A DNA stretch of 64,000 nucleotides, taken from positions 31,514,474 through 31,578,473 of the forward strand of contig NC_086380.1 in the NCBI RefSeq assembly GCF_036588685.1. The letters run 5' to 3'. Below, piece after piece: positions 11,486 to 25,725 of this stretch; position 1 is the stretch's first letter, and every line of letters starts with the position of its first letter. A program made the translations under genes and the position numbers. The stretch comes from Mytilus trossulus (Eukaryota; Mollusca; Bivalvia; Mytilida; Mytilidae). The notes under the pieces were generated by a model that saw nothing but the letters and a program-made list of their open reading frames with translations, ran no database searches and was not told the origin of the DNA.

Positions 11486-14400
11486 TAATAGTAAGGGAAA
11501 GAATGATTTATGTAATTTTCTAAAAATCTTCTTTTCTTGAATGATGTGTTAGTTTTGCTTCTTTTTTTTTTTTATCTTGCGTATCTATTCATTTCAATAT
11601 ATTTAAGCTAGAAGAATTTAGTTTTTGATCCAAAGATATTAAGTTATATAGGTATATTATTAACAACAAAACTGTAAATACTATAGGGGATAGTGTAGTA
11701 TTAAACGAAATCTTTATAGTATATATTGTATACATATGATAAAGAAATAACCTGCAATCTTTTGCATTCACATGAAAGAACTCAACTTGAAGTTAAATTA
11801 TTTCGTTTAAATTCTATTTTATTATGTTCGCGGTTTGCACAGAGGTATAAATCTTTAAATGTGCACTGATATAATTATTCATTTGAAAGGTGATCATTTA
11901 TCATTTATCTTTTATCAACAATTTAAATAAAATCTTAGTGGTAAAAAAAAAAGGCAAAACATTAACATACTTGTGAACATAAAACTATTGACAAATCGTT
12001 ATGGTACATGCAATAATAAACGATATTATGTAAATCATAAGTAAATATGTAAAAATTAGAGATGTTAAAAAGACATAAATAGTTAAAAATAAATATTGAC
12101 AATAAAGAAATCATATATTAATGACCACCTTATTTTTTTTAACTTTAGGTCAAAGTGGCACAGCTGTTCCAATGTATTGCTATTTAACAAATCAAAACAA
12201 TTTCAATCGTATTCAAACAAAAGAAAAGAGCTATACTTTTAAAAATAAATTTTGACTTTATTGGAAAAGGAAAGACACTATCAATTGTCATCATGTTTTA
12301 ATCTTTGTAATCCATACACCTCTTAGTTGAAGTGTAGTTTTCTTACGCTAAATAGAATTAAACTGATTTCATGGAATATGAATAAGATAAGAAAAAAGTA
12401 CTGAACTTTGAGGAAAATTCAAAACTTTAAGTCCCTACTCAACTGGCATAACCAAAAGCTCAAAAACATCAAACGAATGAATAACATATTCCTGATTTGG
12501 TACAGCCATAACCTTTCAAACATGTTACCATATTTGTTTTCTTAACCCGAAAACTACTGCATTTGAAAATGTTGAAATTGCTGTGATATATCTATTGATA
12601 TGATTTATATTAACAGAGCTAAAATACCTATATATTACATTGAAGACATTTTCTATGTACGTTTTCAGTTTAAATTCATATAACGAAACTGGCAATTTTA
12701 TTGCATAACGAAAATCAATGTTAAACTTATGCAGTTGTAAATCAAATTTCCCACATGACACAACCTTATCAAATTTTTATAAGCTTTATGATAAATTAAA
12801 TTGTAATCTATTATATAGTTATGCACAGTTGGTCTAATATTCAATGATTTAGAGATTTCTGGTTATATGATACATGTATGCAACATGGATAATGTTTAAC
12901 AAACGTTGAATATAAGACATATCCGTACATCTTTTTTTGAAAATAAATATTAACAAAGGGTGTGAGAAGCTAATTCAATAAACATTTGAATTGATATTCA
13001 TCACATACTGCCCTCCTTTCGGAATAGTCTAGTCGTGGATACAGATAGTTTGGTTATCTGTCGGACAACTCTCATAAAGGGGTAGTATATCTAGTATAGC
13101 AAGCAAGCTAGTAAAATTATTTACCTTTACATATGCACGCAATGCATTTTCCTGTTAACGGTTTGTACAGTCAACTTTGACAGAGAGACAATTTTTATCA
13201 ACTGATAATTATGGTTTCAGGTCAATATTGCATCTATCCCTTTCCATGTGAACAAGCACCATATTTACAACAGCTGTGGCTTTCCTCATTTATTTTAGTA
13301 AAAATATGTGTCATTTTCAAACCTGTCCTAAAAATGAATCTTATTGGGCTTTTTTGTACAGTATGCGTGTGTATAAACAGTATTGGGTGTTGTTTCTTTT
13401 GAACTTTTATTCCTATATCAAACTCTTTTGGTGTTCCCTGGCTCTTTGCCTTTGAATACCGTATTAACTATCTACTATTACTAAAAACAAATCATTCTTT
13501 ATACGCATGGTTATATTTTCATAACTTAAATCAATATATATAAAATATAAAAGAAGACTACTGTATTGCGTTCACATACGTTGTGAGAAACATTAGTGAA
13601 CAATGTATACATTTAACAATATAAAAAATATTCTGGAACGTGTTGGGGCAGTAATTGTCATTACATATTATCATCTTAGATAACAGAAATATGGTATGTA
13701 ATCGTAATATCACCAAACAACATTATTTTAGACATTAATTTATAGAGATATTAAATGTAAATAAACTTGACACTTTTCATTATAAACATACCCTTTCTTC
13801 CGTAACTATAATTTATTTTCTGAACCATAATTGTATACTATCTTGAATACAATGCATTCAAACAATTAACAATTTATCGAACGGGCAGAGCTTACAGATA
13901 GTTTTCCCCAAGAGAAAGGTGATACGATCTGTGAATTGTTCAGTATGACACAGCTGTTTTTACTCTTTTCTCTATGTTATAAGTGCATAGGAAAAATAAC
14001 TGGTATAAAAAGTACTCCGAATATCTTTTTTTTATTTCTTTATTAACATTCAAAATGATTATTGTATAGCATATATTGCTATTTAACAACAAAACTTTGT
14101 GTGCAGCATTCAATGATCAAGTTCCCCCGTTAGATTTACCATAAATAGGTCGGGAGAATATTCAGTAATTTATTTTTACAGATATTTAAACTAATGTTAT
14201 TTCATAGTTTATTTACTAAATCTATGGACGTTTTCTTTTTTTTAAACATTGGTGGTTCCTGCATTCCGTGCGTTGCTGCTATATCTCAATTAAGCATTCA
14301 ATATATTGAATGAACCTCATTATTTCTTTAGAAATTGGGTAGAAATGTAGTCTCGGTTAAGCTTTGGATTTCTGGCAGCTTTATGTGAGATAAAACGTGT

Positions 14401-14814
14401 GTTTGCACTTGTAAAATTACTATTGAATTTTTACAGTTTTGTTGAGAAGATAAAAATACTTATATTTTCTTTTTTTTTCAAAATTTAAAAACACGAATTT
14501 TTCATCAATTGATCATGGTATCTTTGCAGGGTTTTCTGCAATCACTGTTCATTTACCTGTGGATGCATGGCATTTGTGAGAATACATATACCATAGTCAT
14601 CCCTTTGTTAATTGGGTATTTGTTGGTGTGATCTGTGGTACTGTCAAATATTGTATAAGCAATTACTTTTATCCTCAAATTACTCCTTTTTTGTAAAAAT
14701 GAGTATGTAAATAGTCATTCGAAGACAAAGTTCTATTTTAAATTCTTCATTAAGACGAAATATCCAAATATTTGTACTGATACACGTTAAATGATATATA
14801 ATTTTATTTGAAGC

Positions 14815-15030
14815 GTCTGTCATTCAAGTGAGAGGCTAAGCTAGCTATACAACCAGGTTCATTCGACGATTTTCTACATAAGAAAATGCCTGTACTAAGT
14901 TAGGAATCAGTTAGGAGTATGACAGTTGTTATTCATCCGTTTGATGTGTTTGTTCTTTTGATTTTGCCATTTGTTCAGGGACTTTCCGTTTTAGTATTTT
15001 CATCGGTATTTTTGTGATTTTACTTTTTGC
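14815..15030 (+). repeat. interspersed repeat family, copy 2
   Basis: Same blocks as 10812-11010, from TGTCATTCAAGTGAGAGGC to TTTTGTGATTTTACTTTTT. Better preserved at its left end. Confidence 0.65.
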
Positions 15031-16420
15031 TTCAATAATAGTGTTTGTCTTCTATTATCACGATGACAGATACAATTATCTATAAACTGTGGCTGTATGA
15101 TAATTCATTATCAAGTATATGTGATGATTAGGACGTAGTTATCGGTTTGCATTAAAACATTCAAAGGTGATAAATACTCGTATTACTAGTTGTATGGTGA
15201 CAAAATGTAATTGGTCAATCGACACTCTTCATCCGCCATCAATATATATTTATAGTTTTACCTTTTTATCGGTTATCATAAAAACAGTGTCAGTTAAAAA
15301 AAAATCATCTCGGGTAACTGAACGATTGAGTTAGTGATGAAACTCATGATATATTGAAATATATGTATATTCTAATAAGAACTCGTTTCTCCAGATTTTG
15401 TCAATATTTATGAAATTGTACCTCATTGAGTAATTGACACAACCAACGTGACTAGTAGAACTCAAGTTTAATTTTCGGTGCTTATCATACAGAATTTGTT
15501 TAGTAACAAAGATACAAAAATTGATTATTCCTTTCACATAGAAGCATAACGTAGCTTGAATACTAGCGGGTTTCGGTTAAATATTCCTATTTTACCACAT
15601 ACAAGGATATTCATTTCATTTTCTAACATCTTTAAATTCATAAACATTTTGGCTTGGAGTTACTTTAGAATTTTTCTCGTGTTTCAAATTAGATATTTGA
15701 ATATATAAAGAGCTAACTGTTTAACTGTATAAAAAAAGTTGTTTGATATTGCCCCTTCAGTAAATATATAATTATTTATTTTCGAATGCAAATTGTTTGT
15801 ATTGATGTCTATTAAAAGGCATTGTTCCGCCTGTTAAATATCTTTTAATCGACATATCAAATAAAAACTTCAAAATACTAACTTCAAATACTTACAGAAG
15901 ATGTTGTATGCATATTAATGAAATTATAGCTCTTTGCATTTTATAAACCTCAAAGGGTCCGAATAAAGAGATATTTAAGATAACGTTAAAGAATGACTCT
16001 GTGTCTGTGTTTGTATAGTACAAAATGTACACACCGTTTTGGGATATCAGAATATTATACTTTTACTTTGTGCTTTGTAGTTTAAATAACTAAAGCTGTA
16101 TGTTTGTCCTGTACCAAGTCAGGAATATGGCAGTTGTAAATAAATAGTTTGTTTCTATGTATATTGCCGTTTGCTTTTGTTGCACTTTAGTGTTCCTGTT
16201 GTTCTGTTGTTATTTCTCTTATATATGATGTGTTTCCCTCGTTTTTAGTGTGTGACTTGGATTTGCTTTCTCTCAATCGATTTATGATCTTTGAACACTA
16301 CTTTTACTACTGCGTATGTGCTAGTACATGTAAGTTTAGTAATACATTCGAAAAAAAAAGTTCCAAATAAACAAACACTTAAACTTATTTGAGTTAAAAA
16401 AACACATTTTGTTTAAGATT

Positions 16421-16600
16421 GAGCTTACATTGAAATACACCTTAACTGTATTTGGCACTACTTTTAGGACATTTTGGTCCTCAATGCTCTTCAACTTCGC
16501 TGTACTTTATTTGGTCTTTTTTAAACTTTTTGAGTCGAGCGTCACTGGTGAGTCTTTTGTAAACGAAACGTGTGTTTTGTTATTTGATTTTGCCATATGA
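16421..16600 (+). repeat. strongly decayed ribozyme-repeat piece joined to the interspersed family
   Basis: The order TGTATTTGGCAC, CCTCAATGCTCTTCAAC, GCGTCACTGGTGAGTC and AACGAAACG follows the 355-bp unit, but the core CTGATGA has become CTGGTGA. After about 16575 it runs into the TTGATTTTGCCATATGATTA block of the 10812 family, so the two repeats are fused here. Confidence 0.55.
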
Positions 16601-17628
16601 TTATGGACTTTACGAATTGATTTTCCCCTAGTTCAGTATTTTTGTGATTTTATTTTTTTCTTAACATACTATGATCGTACGAAAGAGACAGAAATGTAAA
16701 TTTAGAACTGCATGAGTAACGTAAACTAAGACCTGAGTAATGTTTACTTAGAACTAGGAAATATAAACTTATTTTGATATATGTCAAGTTGAACATGAGA
16801 AATATTAACAGAGATGTGAGAGAAGTCAACTTTGAACAGAGAAATGTCAAATTATGTCAATTGTCAGGCAGGTGTGCAAATCTGACGGGGGAGATGTTTA
16901 TCTGGAAGAGACAAACCTCAAAGGTGGAACTGTGAAATACCAATCTCGAAATAGGAAAGGTCGATTTTAAATTAAAAACTTCAATATCAAAATTCCGCAA
17001 TCATTTTTTTTTTGTAAATATTGCATAAACAGAACAGTCAAACCTCGTTTATGTTTGGACGATCACGTTGCTACCTTTTAAATATATAACTTATAAACAC
17101 AAACTGTTTCCGTCTGAGAAGATATCAATTTTTGCTAAATGTTAATCCTTATTATTTGTGTCCGTAGATATATCATTCACCGTAAACAGCTACTTTTGCA
17201 TAGGTACTTCACAATAAGCGATACATTTTATTTCCCTTTGATACATGTACAATGATATACAAATAAACTATATATAGTCAAAATGAACCAGAATGGCTCT
17301 ATGAAATAAGCAAACATCCGAAAAAATATGATAGAAACATTAAAATTTAATATAACAACACAAAAAATGCAAGTTTTTCTATTTCAAATCTCTTAAAGTT
17401 ATGATTTTCAAACATTGAATATTGTACTATTTCTGTACCAAAATATTTAGTACAAATCAAGTGCTGTTAAATACAAGTACCTAAATGTTACAATAGTTTT
17501 AAAGTAAAGAAATAGTACTAAATATTAAAAGTTAATTTCCAGTACTGCATTTTTCTAGTACAGAAATAGGACCTATGCAAAAGTAGATGTGTAGCTTAAT
17601 TTGTTCATATATATATAAATATATACTA

Positions 17629-18366
17629 GGACACACCCGTGATATCGCGGGTCCGTGACTGAATTAAAGTATATAACTATACCCAAGCCTTAGTTTAGTA
17701 TTAGTAGTGTCATCTGATAAAGTCATGCCGATTATAAGATACACAGTTTTCTCTGCTTTCAAATCTTTCTGTTTGAACCCGTCGGACTGGAACTTATCAA
17801 TTATTGGTAATGTTAATTATTTGGCAAACAAAAGGTCCTAGAATGGAGTATTTTTAATCAACAGCATTGTCCTATATTAGTTAGAAATAAAGTTGAATTC
17901 TTTTGATTCGCTGTTTTACGTCATGCCCACTAACACATTGAAAACTGTACCTATACGCCTTATTTCTAGTCCAGATTTTTAGTATTCGTATTGTTATCTT
18001 AGAAAGTCTTACTGATTAAAATACTACAATAGGTAACAATTTGACAATTTAGTAGTGTCAACCCTGTGATTATGACCCGTGTATATAGCATATTAATCCT
18101 AAATACAACGTTTGGTGGTGCGCCTGTCAGATGCGGAACGTATGCAGATAAGGTAATAGGTAACAGGTGAATATACTATTGGTATCGGTATCGGACTCGA
18201 CCCGGAACTTCTTAATTATTGGCAATATTAATTACGTGGAAAACAAAAGGGTCTGGAGTGGTGTAATTTTTAATCTACACCTTTGTACAATATTAGTTAT
18301 ATATAAAGTTAAATTCTTTGATTCGTCGTTTTTACGTGATGACGGCTGACAAATTTGACCTCGTAA
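17629..18366 (+). repeat. interspersed repeat; paralogous empty site of the 42.5-kb element
   Basis: It starts at GACACACCCGTGATATCGCG and contains two related direct modules (about 17776-17920 and 18192-18340), each with GGAACTT, AATTATTGG, AACAAAAGG and AAATAAAGTT-like blocks. The same repeat, inverted, flanks the transposon at 42491-46482. At the matching point here the sequence reads CCTAAATACAAC uninterrupted (about 18098), so this copy never received the insertion. Confidence 0.75.
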
Positions 18367-18390
18367 TTTTAGTATTATAGATATATACAA

Positions 18391-18470
18391 CTCGTCTAAA
18401 CATCAACCCAACAATGTTAGATCTGTAAATTTGCTATCGCAAATTTTTGGTTTTTACTGACTCAGACGTA
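18391..18470 (-). mobile_element. SINE-like tail piece
   Basis: Shares CATCAACCCAACAATGTTAG and ATCTGTAAATTTGCT with 48549-48646, where a tRNA B-box-like sequence follows. Here the promoter part is decayed. A TA microsatellite (about 18476-18497) follows. Confidence 0.45.
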
Positions 18471-20114
18471 CTTATAAATATATATATATATATATTAGAA
18501 CGTATTATATAATATAATGACTAATAAGGAATATGTTAGGTAGTAAATTAAATAGTTTTTACTTTTCTCTGCTTTCCAATATACGTTTTATGGTATACAA
18601 TAAATATTTTTAATTATTAATACTTTAAATATACCTTGTACTTTATACGTTATTTACGTACTTGTAAAATATAAACTTCCTAGTGATCTAAGGTTAATAA
18701 AAATGTCACGGATTATGTAACATAATGGTTGAGATGAAAAGCTACCATGGCCATAAATTATATTTCAAGTAGTAGGCCAAATGTCGCACAGTCAGTGGAA
18801 TACAGGATAATCCCATTAACATTTGTCATATTTCTAAATTATTTTCAAATGGCAGTGAATGTTATTTCTTTTATCTTAATATATTGGTACAGTTAGGTAC
18901 CTTTACAAAACGTATGATCAACGAAATAACGGAAATGAAAACTGCTAAAAACATCTGCGAACACAGAGAAAATTATAGCAAGATATCAAATAATTATCTT
19001 TAAACAGTCACGTATAACTTCTAGATCAAAATGTGTAAGCCAATAGAACAGTACTATATAACCAACCAATTTCTACGAGATTTTTATTTTGCAACTTTTG
19101 CGAGTAGAAAAATTAAGTGAATATGAAGTGTCGCAAATATGTAAAACTAGTAAGTTTCCTTATTTAACTTCAAACAGAAAGTTTGAAAAATCGAGAAATT
19201 AAATCGTAGCGAAATTGGTAAGTAAGAGCTAAGCGCAAAATGAATTATCCGCGAAAATAAGTTGGTTAACTGTTAATTACAAGGTAGTATATCAATGTGT
19301 CTTTGAGATTTTCATAAGGTATTGAAGCCAAATTTGTTTTTATGCAGCAGAGATTCAGAACAACCATCATTTTGAAACACATTACCTATCACCTATTTGA
19401 TGATGTGAGCCAAAACTGGATCATAAGCATTCATTTTATGTGGCCTTCTATATGCTTGGGAGTTAATTGTGACGTCCATTTTTGTTGAATTTATTTTCGT
19501 TGGGGAGCCAGCTTCAGCGCGGCTTCGGGTGCTAGATATTCTCGCTGTGTTAAGGACTGCTTAGTGGTATTTGGCTAATTTATTGCGGTTTATTGTCGTT
19601 GGTTTGAATAATTAACCGAATGTGAACTCACATGCGAATTTTCTAATTATAGCAGTTTCGTTGATAAAACACTACCTCATTGTTAAAAGCTTGTGTTGTC
19701 TGTTTAATGAAATTATCAAAGGTTTTGAGATTCTCACGCTGTAAAACTCAGTAAACTCCTCTCCCTCCCAAATTGTTTAACCCTCGCAGACAAGGCCTTT
19801 ACCAAGTAAAGAATATGGCAAGTTTGCACTTGTTCCATGATTGATAGCGTTTTAGTTTGTTAGTTTGATTAGACTTTGCGTTTTTTTAATCTGCCTTATA
19901 GTTCGTTATTTTTGTTCTTCCTCTTAACTGATATATTTTTCATCATTTCCGTCGTTATTACTTTAACATCGGTAACTTAGACCTATCCTATTTTCCACCG
20001 AAAAATGTATGGGCTAAAACAACATACATGAATCATAATGAATTTGTAAAAAAAAATAGTATTAAAAAATATTAATGTAGCTTCTCCGATTAAAAACTAA
20101 ATAATCTAATATTC

Positions 20115-20275
20115 TAATAAAATGCCTGTTCACGCCAGGAATATGACAAGTGTTATCCATTCGTATGAAGTGTTTGAACTTTTGGTTTCTACATTTGATT
20201 CGGGACTTTCAGGTTTTTTTTATTTTCCTCGAGGTTAAGTACTTTTGTAATTTTACTTATATCAACTTCTACATG
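20115..20275 (+). repeat. interspersed repeat family, partial copy
   Basis: ATGCCTGTTCACGCCAGGAA to TTTTGTAATTTTAC follow the 10812 family; the left third is missing. Confidence 0.55.
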
Positions 20276-23200
20276 TTGCGTTGGATAAGTGGAATATTTG
20301 TTTTCATTGAACATTTCTGTTATTCCGTAAACTAAATAATCAAATGAAATCACATTTTATAAATCCGATTTTCGCGTCTGGAAAACGACAAAAATAGAAA
20401 TATTGTATTTTGTGTGTTTTCGTGTCAATTTAGGTTAATATTATAACACCTCAGTAAGCTCTGTAAATACGTAGCATAACATAATCGATGCAATTTGTTA
20501 AATTTAGGGATAAAGAAAATACCAAAGGATAGATAACTTACCGGGAAGGGATTACAGATATTTTCAAATAAAAATATAAAATTAAATAAGTTTACAATCA
20601 AATATAATAGTCAATTTCGAATTAATTCAGAGATTATTTCGGTTTGGTAGTCTACAGCTTGCCATACCACAGAAGTTTTTAAGATTAAAAAAAAGCATGA
20701 AACAAAATAGAAACAATAAGTCATTTTGACAGTCTGTACCACTAAAAAATACTTACAGTTAGACTTATAGACACGTTAACGGTTCCGATTGACCGAAGGG
20801 AAAAGTTTGAATTTGAACTATAGGTCGGAAATTTGTGTTTTTGGTTGAAATTGAAAAGAATTAGTAATAGTTATATATAATAGAATATCAGCAAATATAA
20901 ACAATTATGTTCTAATGTGTATGTTTTAAGCTTCATACGTTGTATGTAACGTTTCAACTGATATATCGTCTTCATCATAAGTACAGAATACTATAATTTA
21001 CAGATAGATTGGACATGTACATCAAGTAGTTTGAAACACCGGTAGCGGATATGTGATTGGATTTAAACTTCGTAAAAAGTTTATACAATTTGATATATTG
21101 TGTTCTTAGAAGTAATTTTAAAACCCTTTATCAAATGATATACATCACCATAAAAAGTATATTTTTAGTTGAAATCAATACAGTTCATGGTTATTTCAGA
21201 AGTAAGTAACCTACTGATATCTAAGTGCTCCGAAGTAATAGTAATTGCTATAAGATAGTTTGGAAATTAACGATGAAAAATAAAATACCAGAATAGCTTG
21301 TTAAGGCATTAGTTAATGATTTGTATAACGATAGATTAGTTTATAATTAATTAAAACTACCTCAGAGAAATCATATTACAAAGTTATTCTATTTTCAATT
21401 TTCAATTTCAACCTTGATTACCTCAGCATGGCTTTGTGATTTAATCAATAAACTGGATAGTATGCATAAATAAGTTACGATGGTCTCATGAGATCAGATC
21501 TTTAAACTAGACTCTAAATTTAATAAGACCTCTTGTCTATAGGGACATATACATTATATATTTGCTTCTTTTTGTAGAAACCACATAAGTGGGTTCACGA
21601 TAGCGTGCTATCCTAGTAAGTGGGAAGACACTGTATTTATTAAATACTGGGTCAAACCAAAGTCTTGAAATTTGTATGTAATGCTTCTCAACAATACACT
21701 AGACAGTTAATAGTTAGAGCAATGACTGTTTGGCTGTGATTCAGCATTTTAGGTGCTGGTAAAGTGACATGTATTGCTGTGGACTGTTAAAGTTGTACCT
21801 GTGAGCTATGTAAACACGAATTCGTCCATGTGATATATGCCCCATGTATGTGTAAATTTGGTTAATATATGACAGTTGTTCACCATTCCTTCCAATGTTT
21901 GATCAAATGCAACGTTTGATTTTGAGAATTTGTATATAGGCTTATCCTTCTTGAATTTATCGTGGAGCTCGTTATTTTGACATTTTTTTTTGTATGATTG
22001 AGGTATAAACTTTCAGAGAAAACTAGAAAGTAAAACTAAACATACATGCGTGCTACATTTAATATGATGACTTATTACATTTCTTTGCAAAGATTACTCC
22101 TATTCAGGTTACTCATTATAGTAGTCATTAACAATCTAGAATATTACAACAGGAAAGAAAGTTTCCATGTAACCTATTAATTTACAAGCCCTTCTTATGT
22201 GGTATTTACCTGTAAATCTTTTAATGATGTCAAAATCAATGACTTTTTTCCTTAAAAACATAAAATGTTCGTGTCCTAGAAACCATAACAGCAGATTTGT
22301 TTTTAATGATAAGATTTCCTAATGACCGAACAAATAAGCAAAATGATAAATCGGCCTCTGTATCCTGTCAACTATCTTTTCCATCAAGTAATTAAATGCT
22401 GCCTAAAACTAGAAAAAAAACGTAAAAAGACACTGTACACAAATATTATAACCATGTTTAAGGTAAGAAAAAAACGAAAACATGCAAACAATCGTCCACC
22501 AATAAATTTAAAAGCACAGAATTGTTTTCCCTTAATGTTAACAAAAGGACACTAGCCAAAACCCTGGGTTGAAATCAAGTGTTCTGTTCGTGTTTATAGT
22601 TAATAGTTCCTTCTCCACGAGTGGAAACCGTAGGATAATTTAAAGCTAACAAAAGTATGTCCAATTCAAAACTTCCTAGTAAATCAACACTAGCTAGGTA
22701 ATCATATTCTATATTACTGTTTAACAACTTTATTCAAATAGTTTTTAACAGATAACTTCTTAGAACAAACTTGTTAAAATAATTAAATCTTTTCAAATAC
22801 ATTTATAGTCTAAATGACGTTTTACCAAATAAATTATGTTATCTCATATTCTCTAATGCCAATAACGATTGTTGATAGATGCATTAAAACTTCAATTAAA
22901 TGATCAAAACACCATGTGAAAATAATCCAATTAAGCTGTTTTGCCGTCTTTGTTATGTAATAAAATGTAGCTGTAATTGATTCCGTTTTCTTGCATTAAA
23001 CTGTTGTTATGTATGTGAAAATTGCTCTAAAATGAATACTGTTATCAGAGAAAGGCTTTTATTCTCATTTCAATTAAAACTTTTGTCGATAAAGCTTGCT
23101 ATTCAAAAATGCATTTTAACTTTTTTATAAATCTAAATCAATTGAAATGAGAGTTTATATAGAATAGTGCCTAGCAAAAAAAACCAATTACGTCTGGATC

Positions 23201-23855
23201 ACAATTTTGATAATCCTGATAAGTTTAGAATAAAGAAATATAAATTTAAAATTGTATTTGCCTCGTGCTCAGATTTTGCTGCAAAATAGTATATTTCAAT
23301 CTGTAATATCTTCTGGGCATTGGTTTTAAAAGAATTGGTTTTTTTTTTATATCGGATATTGTGTGATAACCTTGAAGAATATTTTGCTATGTATGTCACT
23401 CAAATGAATTGTATAGCCCCTTTCGAAGGAGGAGCTAAACTTGGTTATATCTGGATACTGTCCGTACTGCTCATGAAGTTGTGTTCTCGTTTTTCTTACG
23501 AAAAAGAAATCAGAGCTTTCGGAAATTTTGATATACATCTTCATGTCATCATGTTAAATCATTTGGCGGGTTTTCAAATTTTAACTTATTAACTTCCTGT
23601 TTATTAAATGCATATAAAGTGGTATAAATTATTGATCAATAGCCCTTCTTATACCAAACGCCGTTTTACACATTCTTTGCTTGGTGAATAGAATAATGGC
23701 TCTTGAATTTCGACGAAATATATATGTCAGTTAGTCCAGAAATGTCTGTATTAAGCCTTTAATGGCATAATCTATTGTTGTTTTTGTCAGTTTAATCTGA
23801 TATCTTGAGTACTCTTGAGTTTTAATTAAAGTTTTTTATTTTCTTTTTAATCCAG

Positions 23856-24097
23856 ATAATATAAAAATGGCTAAACATGATCGTAATACATTATTAATAA
23901 TTGAAAAGATTGAAAAGTTTGAAATGAATTTACACGAAAATGATCGGAAGTCACACAGTACAAAAATTACGATTTTTGTTATTGACTTGGTTAATGTTTT
24001 GTTCTGGTGGTTCTTTTGTTTCTATGTTTGTATGTTGAGGTCTAAACGTGATGTCTACAGTCAAATGCACAATACTGTTATAATATCCGCTACGTGA
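23856..24097 (+). CDS. weak candidate exon, membrane-like peptide
   Basis: A good acceptor-like tract (TTTCTTTTTAATCCAG, ending 23855) precedes an open frame of about 80 codons that ends at TGA 24095-24097. It encodes DNIKMAKHDRN, a basic amphipathic stretch, and one hydrophobic segment (ITIFVIDLVNVLFWWFF) that could span a membrane. It could be a terminal exon. It could also be an internal exon of the coiled-coil gene, since it accepts the one-base overhang of 5025-5058, but then only a weak donor (A/GTACAA near 23959) would restore the phase. No family is recognised, and A+T-rich DNA yields such frames by chance. Confidence 0.2.
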
Positions 24098-24599
24098 AAT
24101 GGGTTTCAGATTCATATTTTATATAACAAATAATTTATATTATTGATCGGCCAATAGAAACCACTGAGAAAATGAATCAAGCTTTAATTGTATTTTATAA
24201 AACATATTCATGTTTCACTTCATTTCAAACATCCTCGCTGTTAGGTTTTGCCAATGAAGTTACGTAACAATAATATTTTAGAATTGAAACGATGTCTTTT
24301 CGCATCTTACAATGTTTAAGTATTGTTCAAATCAAAATTATGTATTTTGACATTATCAATAGCTCGTATACGTACTTAATGTGAAAAATTATAAAAAATA
24401 GAATTCATATATCTAAGGTAGTAACAAACAGTTAGGAAAAAATATTAGAATTTGCTCACATAAATTTTACCATCCCCTTTTCGTTGCTTTCTTGCAATAC
24501 TAATCTTACTGTTTGTGTCATATATGTGCATATGTATGAAATCAGAAACTTAATTGTGACTGTTTATTTAACGCATCATGTAAATGTAGCGGAATTTGA

Positions 24600-24815
24600 T
24601 GAGACTGTTATTAAAGTGAGAGGGTAAGCGCTATAGAACCAGGTTTAATCCACCATTTTCTACATTTGAAAATGCCTGTACCAAGTCAGGAATATGACAG
24701 TTCTTGTCCATTCGTTTTTGATGCGTTTTGTTTTTTGATTTTGCCATGTGATTATGGACTTTCTAAATTGATTTTCCTCAGTTCAGAGTTCAGTATTTTT
24801 GTGATTTTACTTTTT
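24600..24815 (+). repeat. interspersed repeat family, well-preserved copy
   Basis: Runs from AAGTGAGAGGGTAAGC through CCAGGTTTAATCCACC, CTGTACCAAGTCAGGAATAT and CCATTCGTTTTTGATGCG to TTTTGTGATTTTAC; it is the most complete copy of the 10812 family here. Confidence 0.65.
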
Positions 24816-25328
24816 TCCATAGATTTTATATCCAGTATATGAAATGGTAAAATATAATTTCATTTGGGTGTATTCATGGCAAATATAAAATATTGCAAAA
24901 AGGGGGGTAGAGATGTCACATACTTCCCCCAAAAATGGCTAAAAGTAGAATTTCAATCGCTTGAAGTAATACCTTTTCTGAAACTGTGCACATTTATCAT
25001 TCAGTAGATCCAATGAAAGGCATATGTCTTTCATCTCATTTTTTTGTAAAATTGCGTCAAAAATTTCGTGTAAGAAAGAAGTGTTTATAAACATTACATT
25101 AATTTCTGGACCGATGGCCGTCAAGCTATGAAAATACGGATTGTCAAACAGAAAATAGCCCATTAAACATGTTAAAAACAATCTTGATGCTCTTATAAAC
25201 CATCTTTGAAGGCTAAATTAGTACTCAGCTGTCTAAAAATGAATTTTATTACACAATACCTTTCCTATTTGAAAAATCCACAGGGGCCATAATGCGAAAC
25301 TAAACTACTAACTGTGTATTGCTACCTA

Positions 25329-25725
25329 ATATAAAATAAGAAGAGAGTGTTATGACCGTCAATGAGACAACTCTCCGCAAGAGAACAAATGACACAAACC
25401 TTATTAACTATAGGTTACCGTACGGCCTTTACTAAAGAGAAACGTCAATACAAAAAATGTTCAACCCATCAGATGGATACAAACAAAATACATCTAATAA
25501 AACGTCAAAAACTTCACGGAGTGTTTGTGGACGGAAACATCCGCACAACGAAGGACACTAAGTAGCGATATGAGAGTACACGCAGTTATTCACAGCTAGT
25601 CAAAGCAAATAACTAATAAAAATATCAAGACAAACGGATATGTTTAGTTGCCTTTATATAAGTCATCTATACTCCGTTGGAAAGTTGTCTGATAGGCAAT
25701 CATACCGCATTTTCTTATTTTATAT
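25329..25725. mobile_element. MITE, 397 bp, with about 45-bp imperfect TIRs
   Basis: The ends ATATAAAATAAGAA (25329) and TTCTTATTTTATAT (to 25725) are exact inverted repeats. They continue imperfectly into ATGAGACAACTCTCC on the left and GGAAAGTTGTCTGATAGGC on the right. The TIRs are those of the GTTGTCTCATTGGC family seen throughout the window. It sits about 260 bp before the acceptor of the large coiled-coil exon. Confidence 0.65.

Noticed and set aside
23320..23592. 90-codon + strand frame
   Set aside because: No acceptor or donor that fits a neighbour, overlapping minus-strand frames of equal length, no family resemblance.
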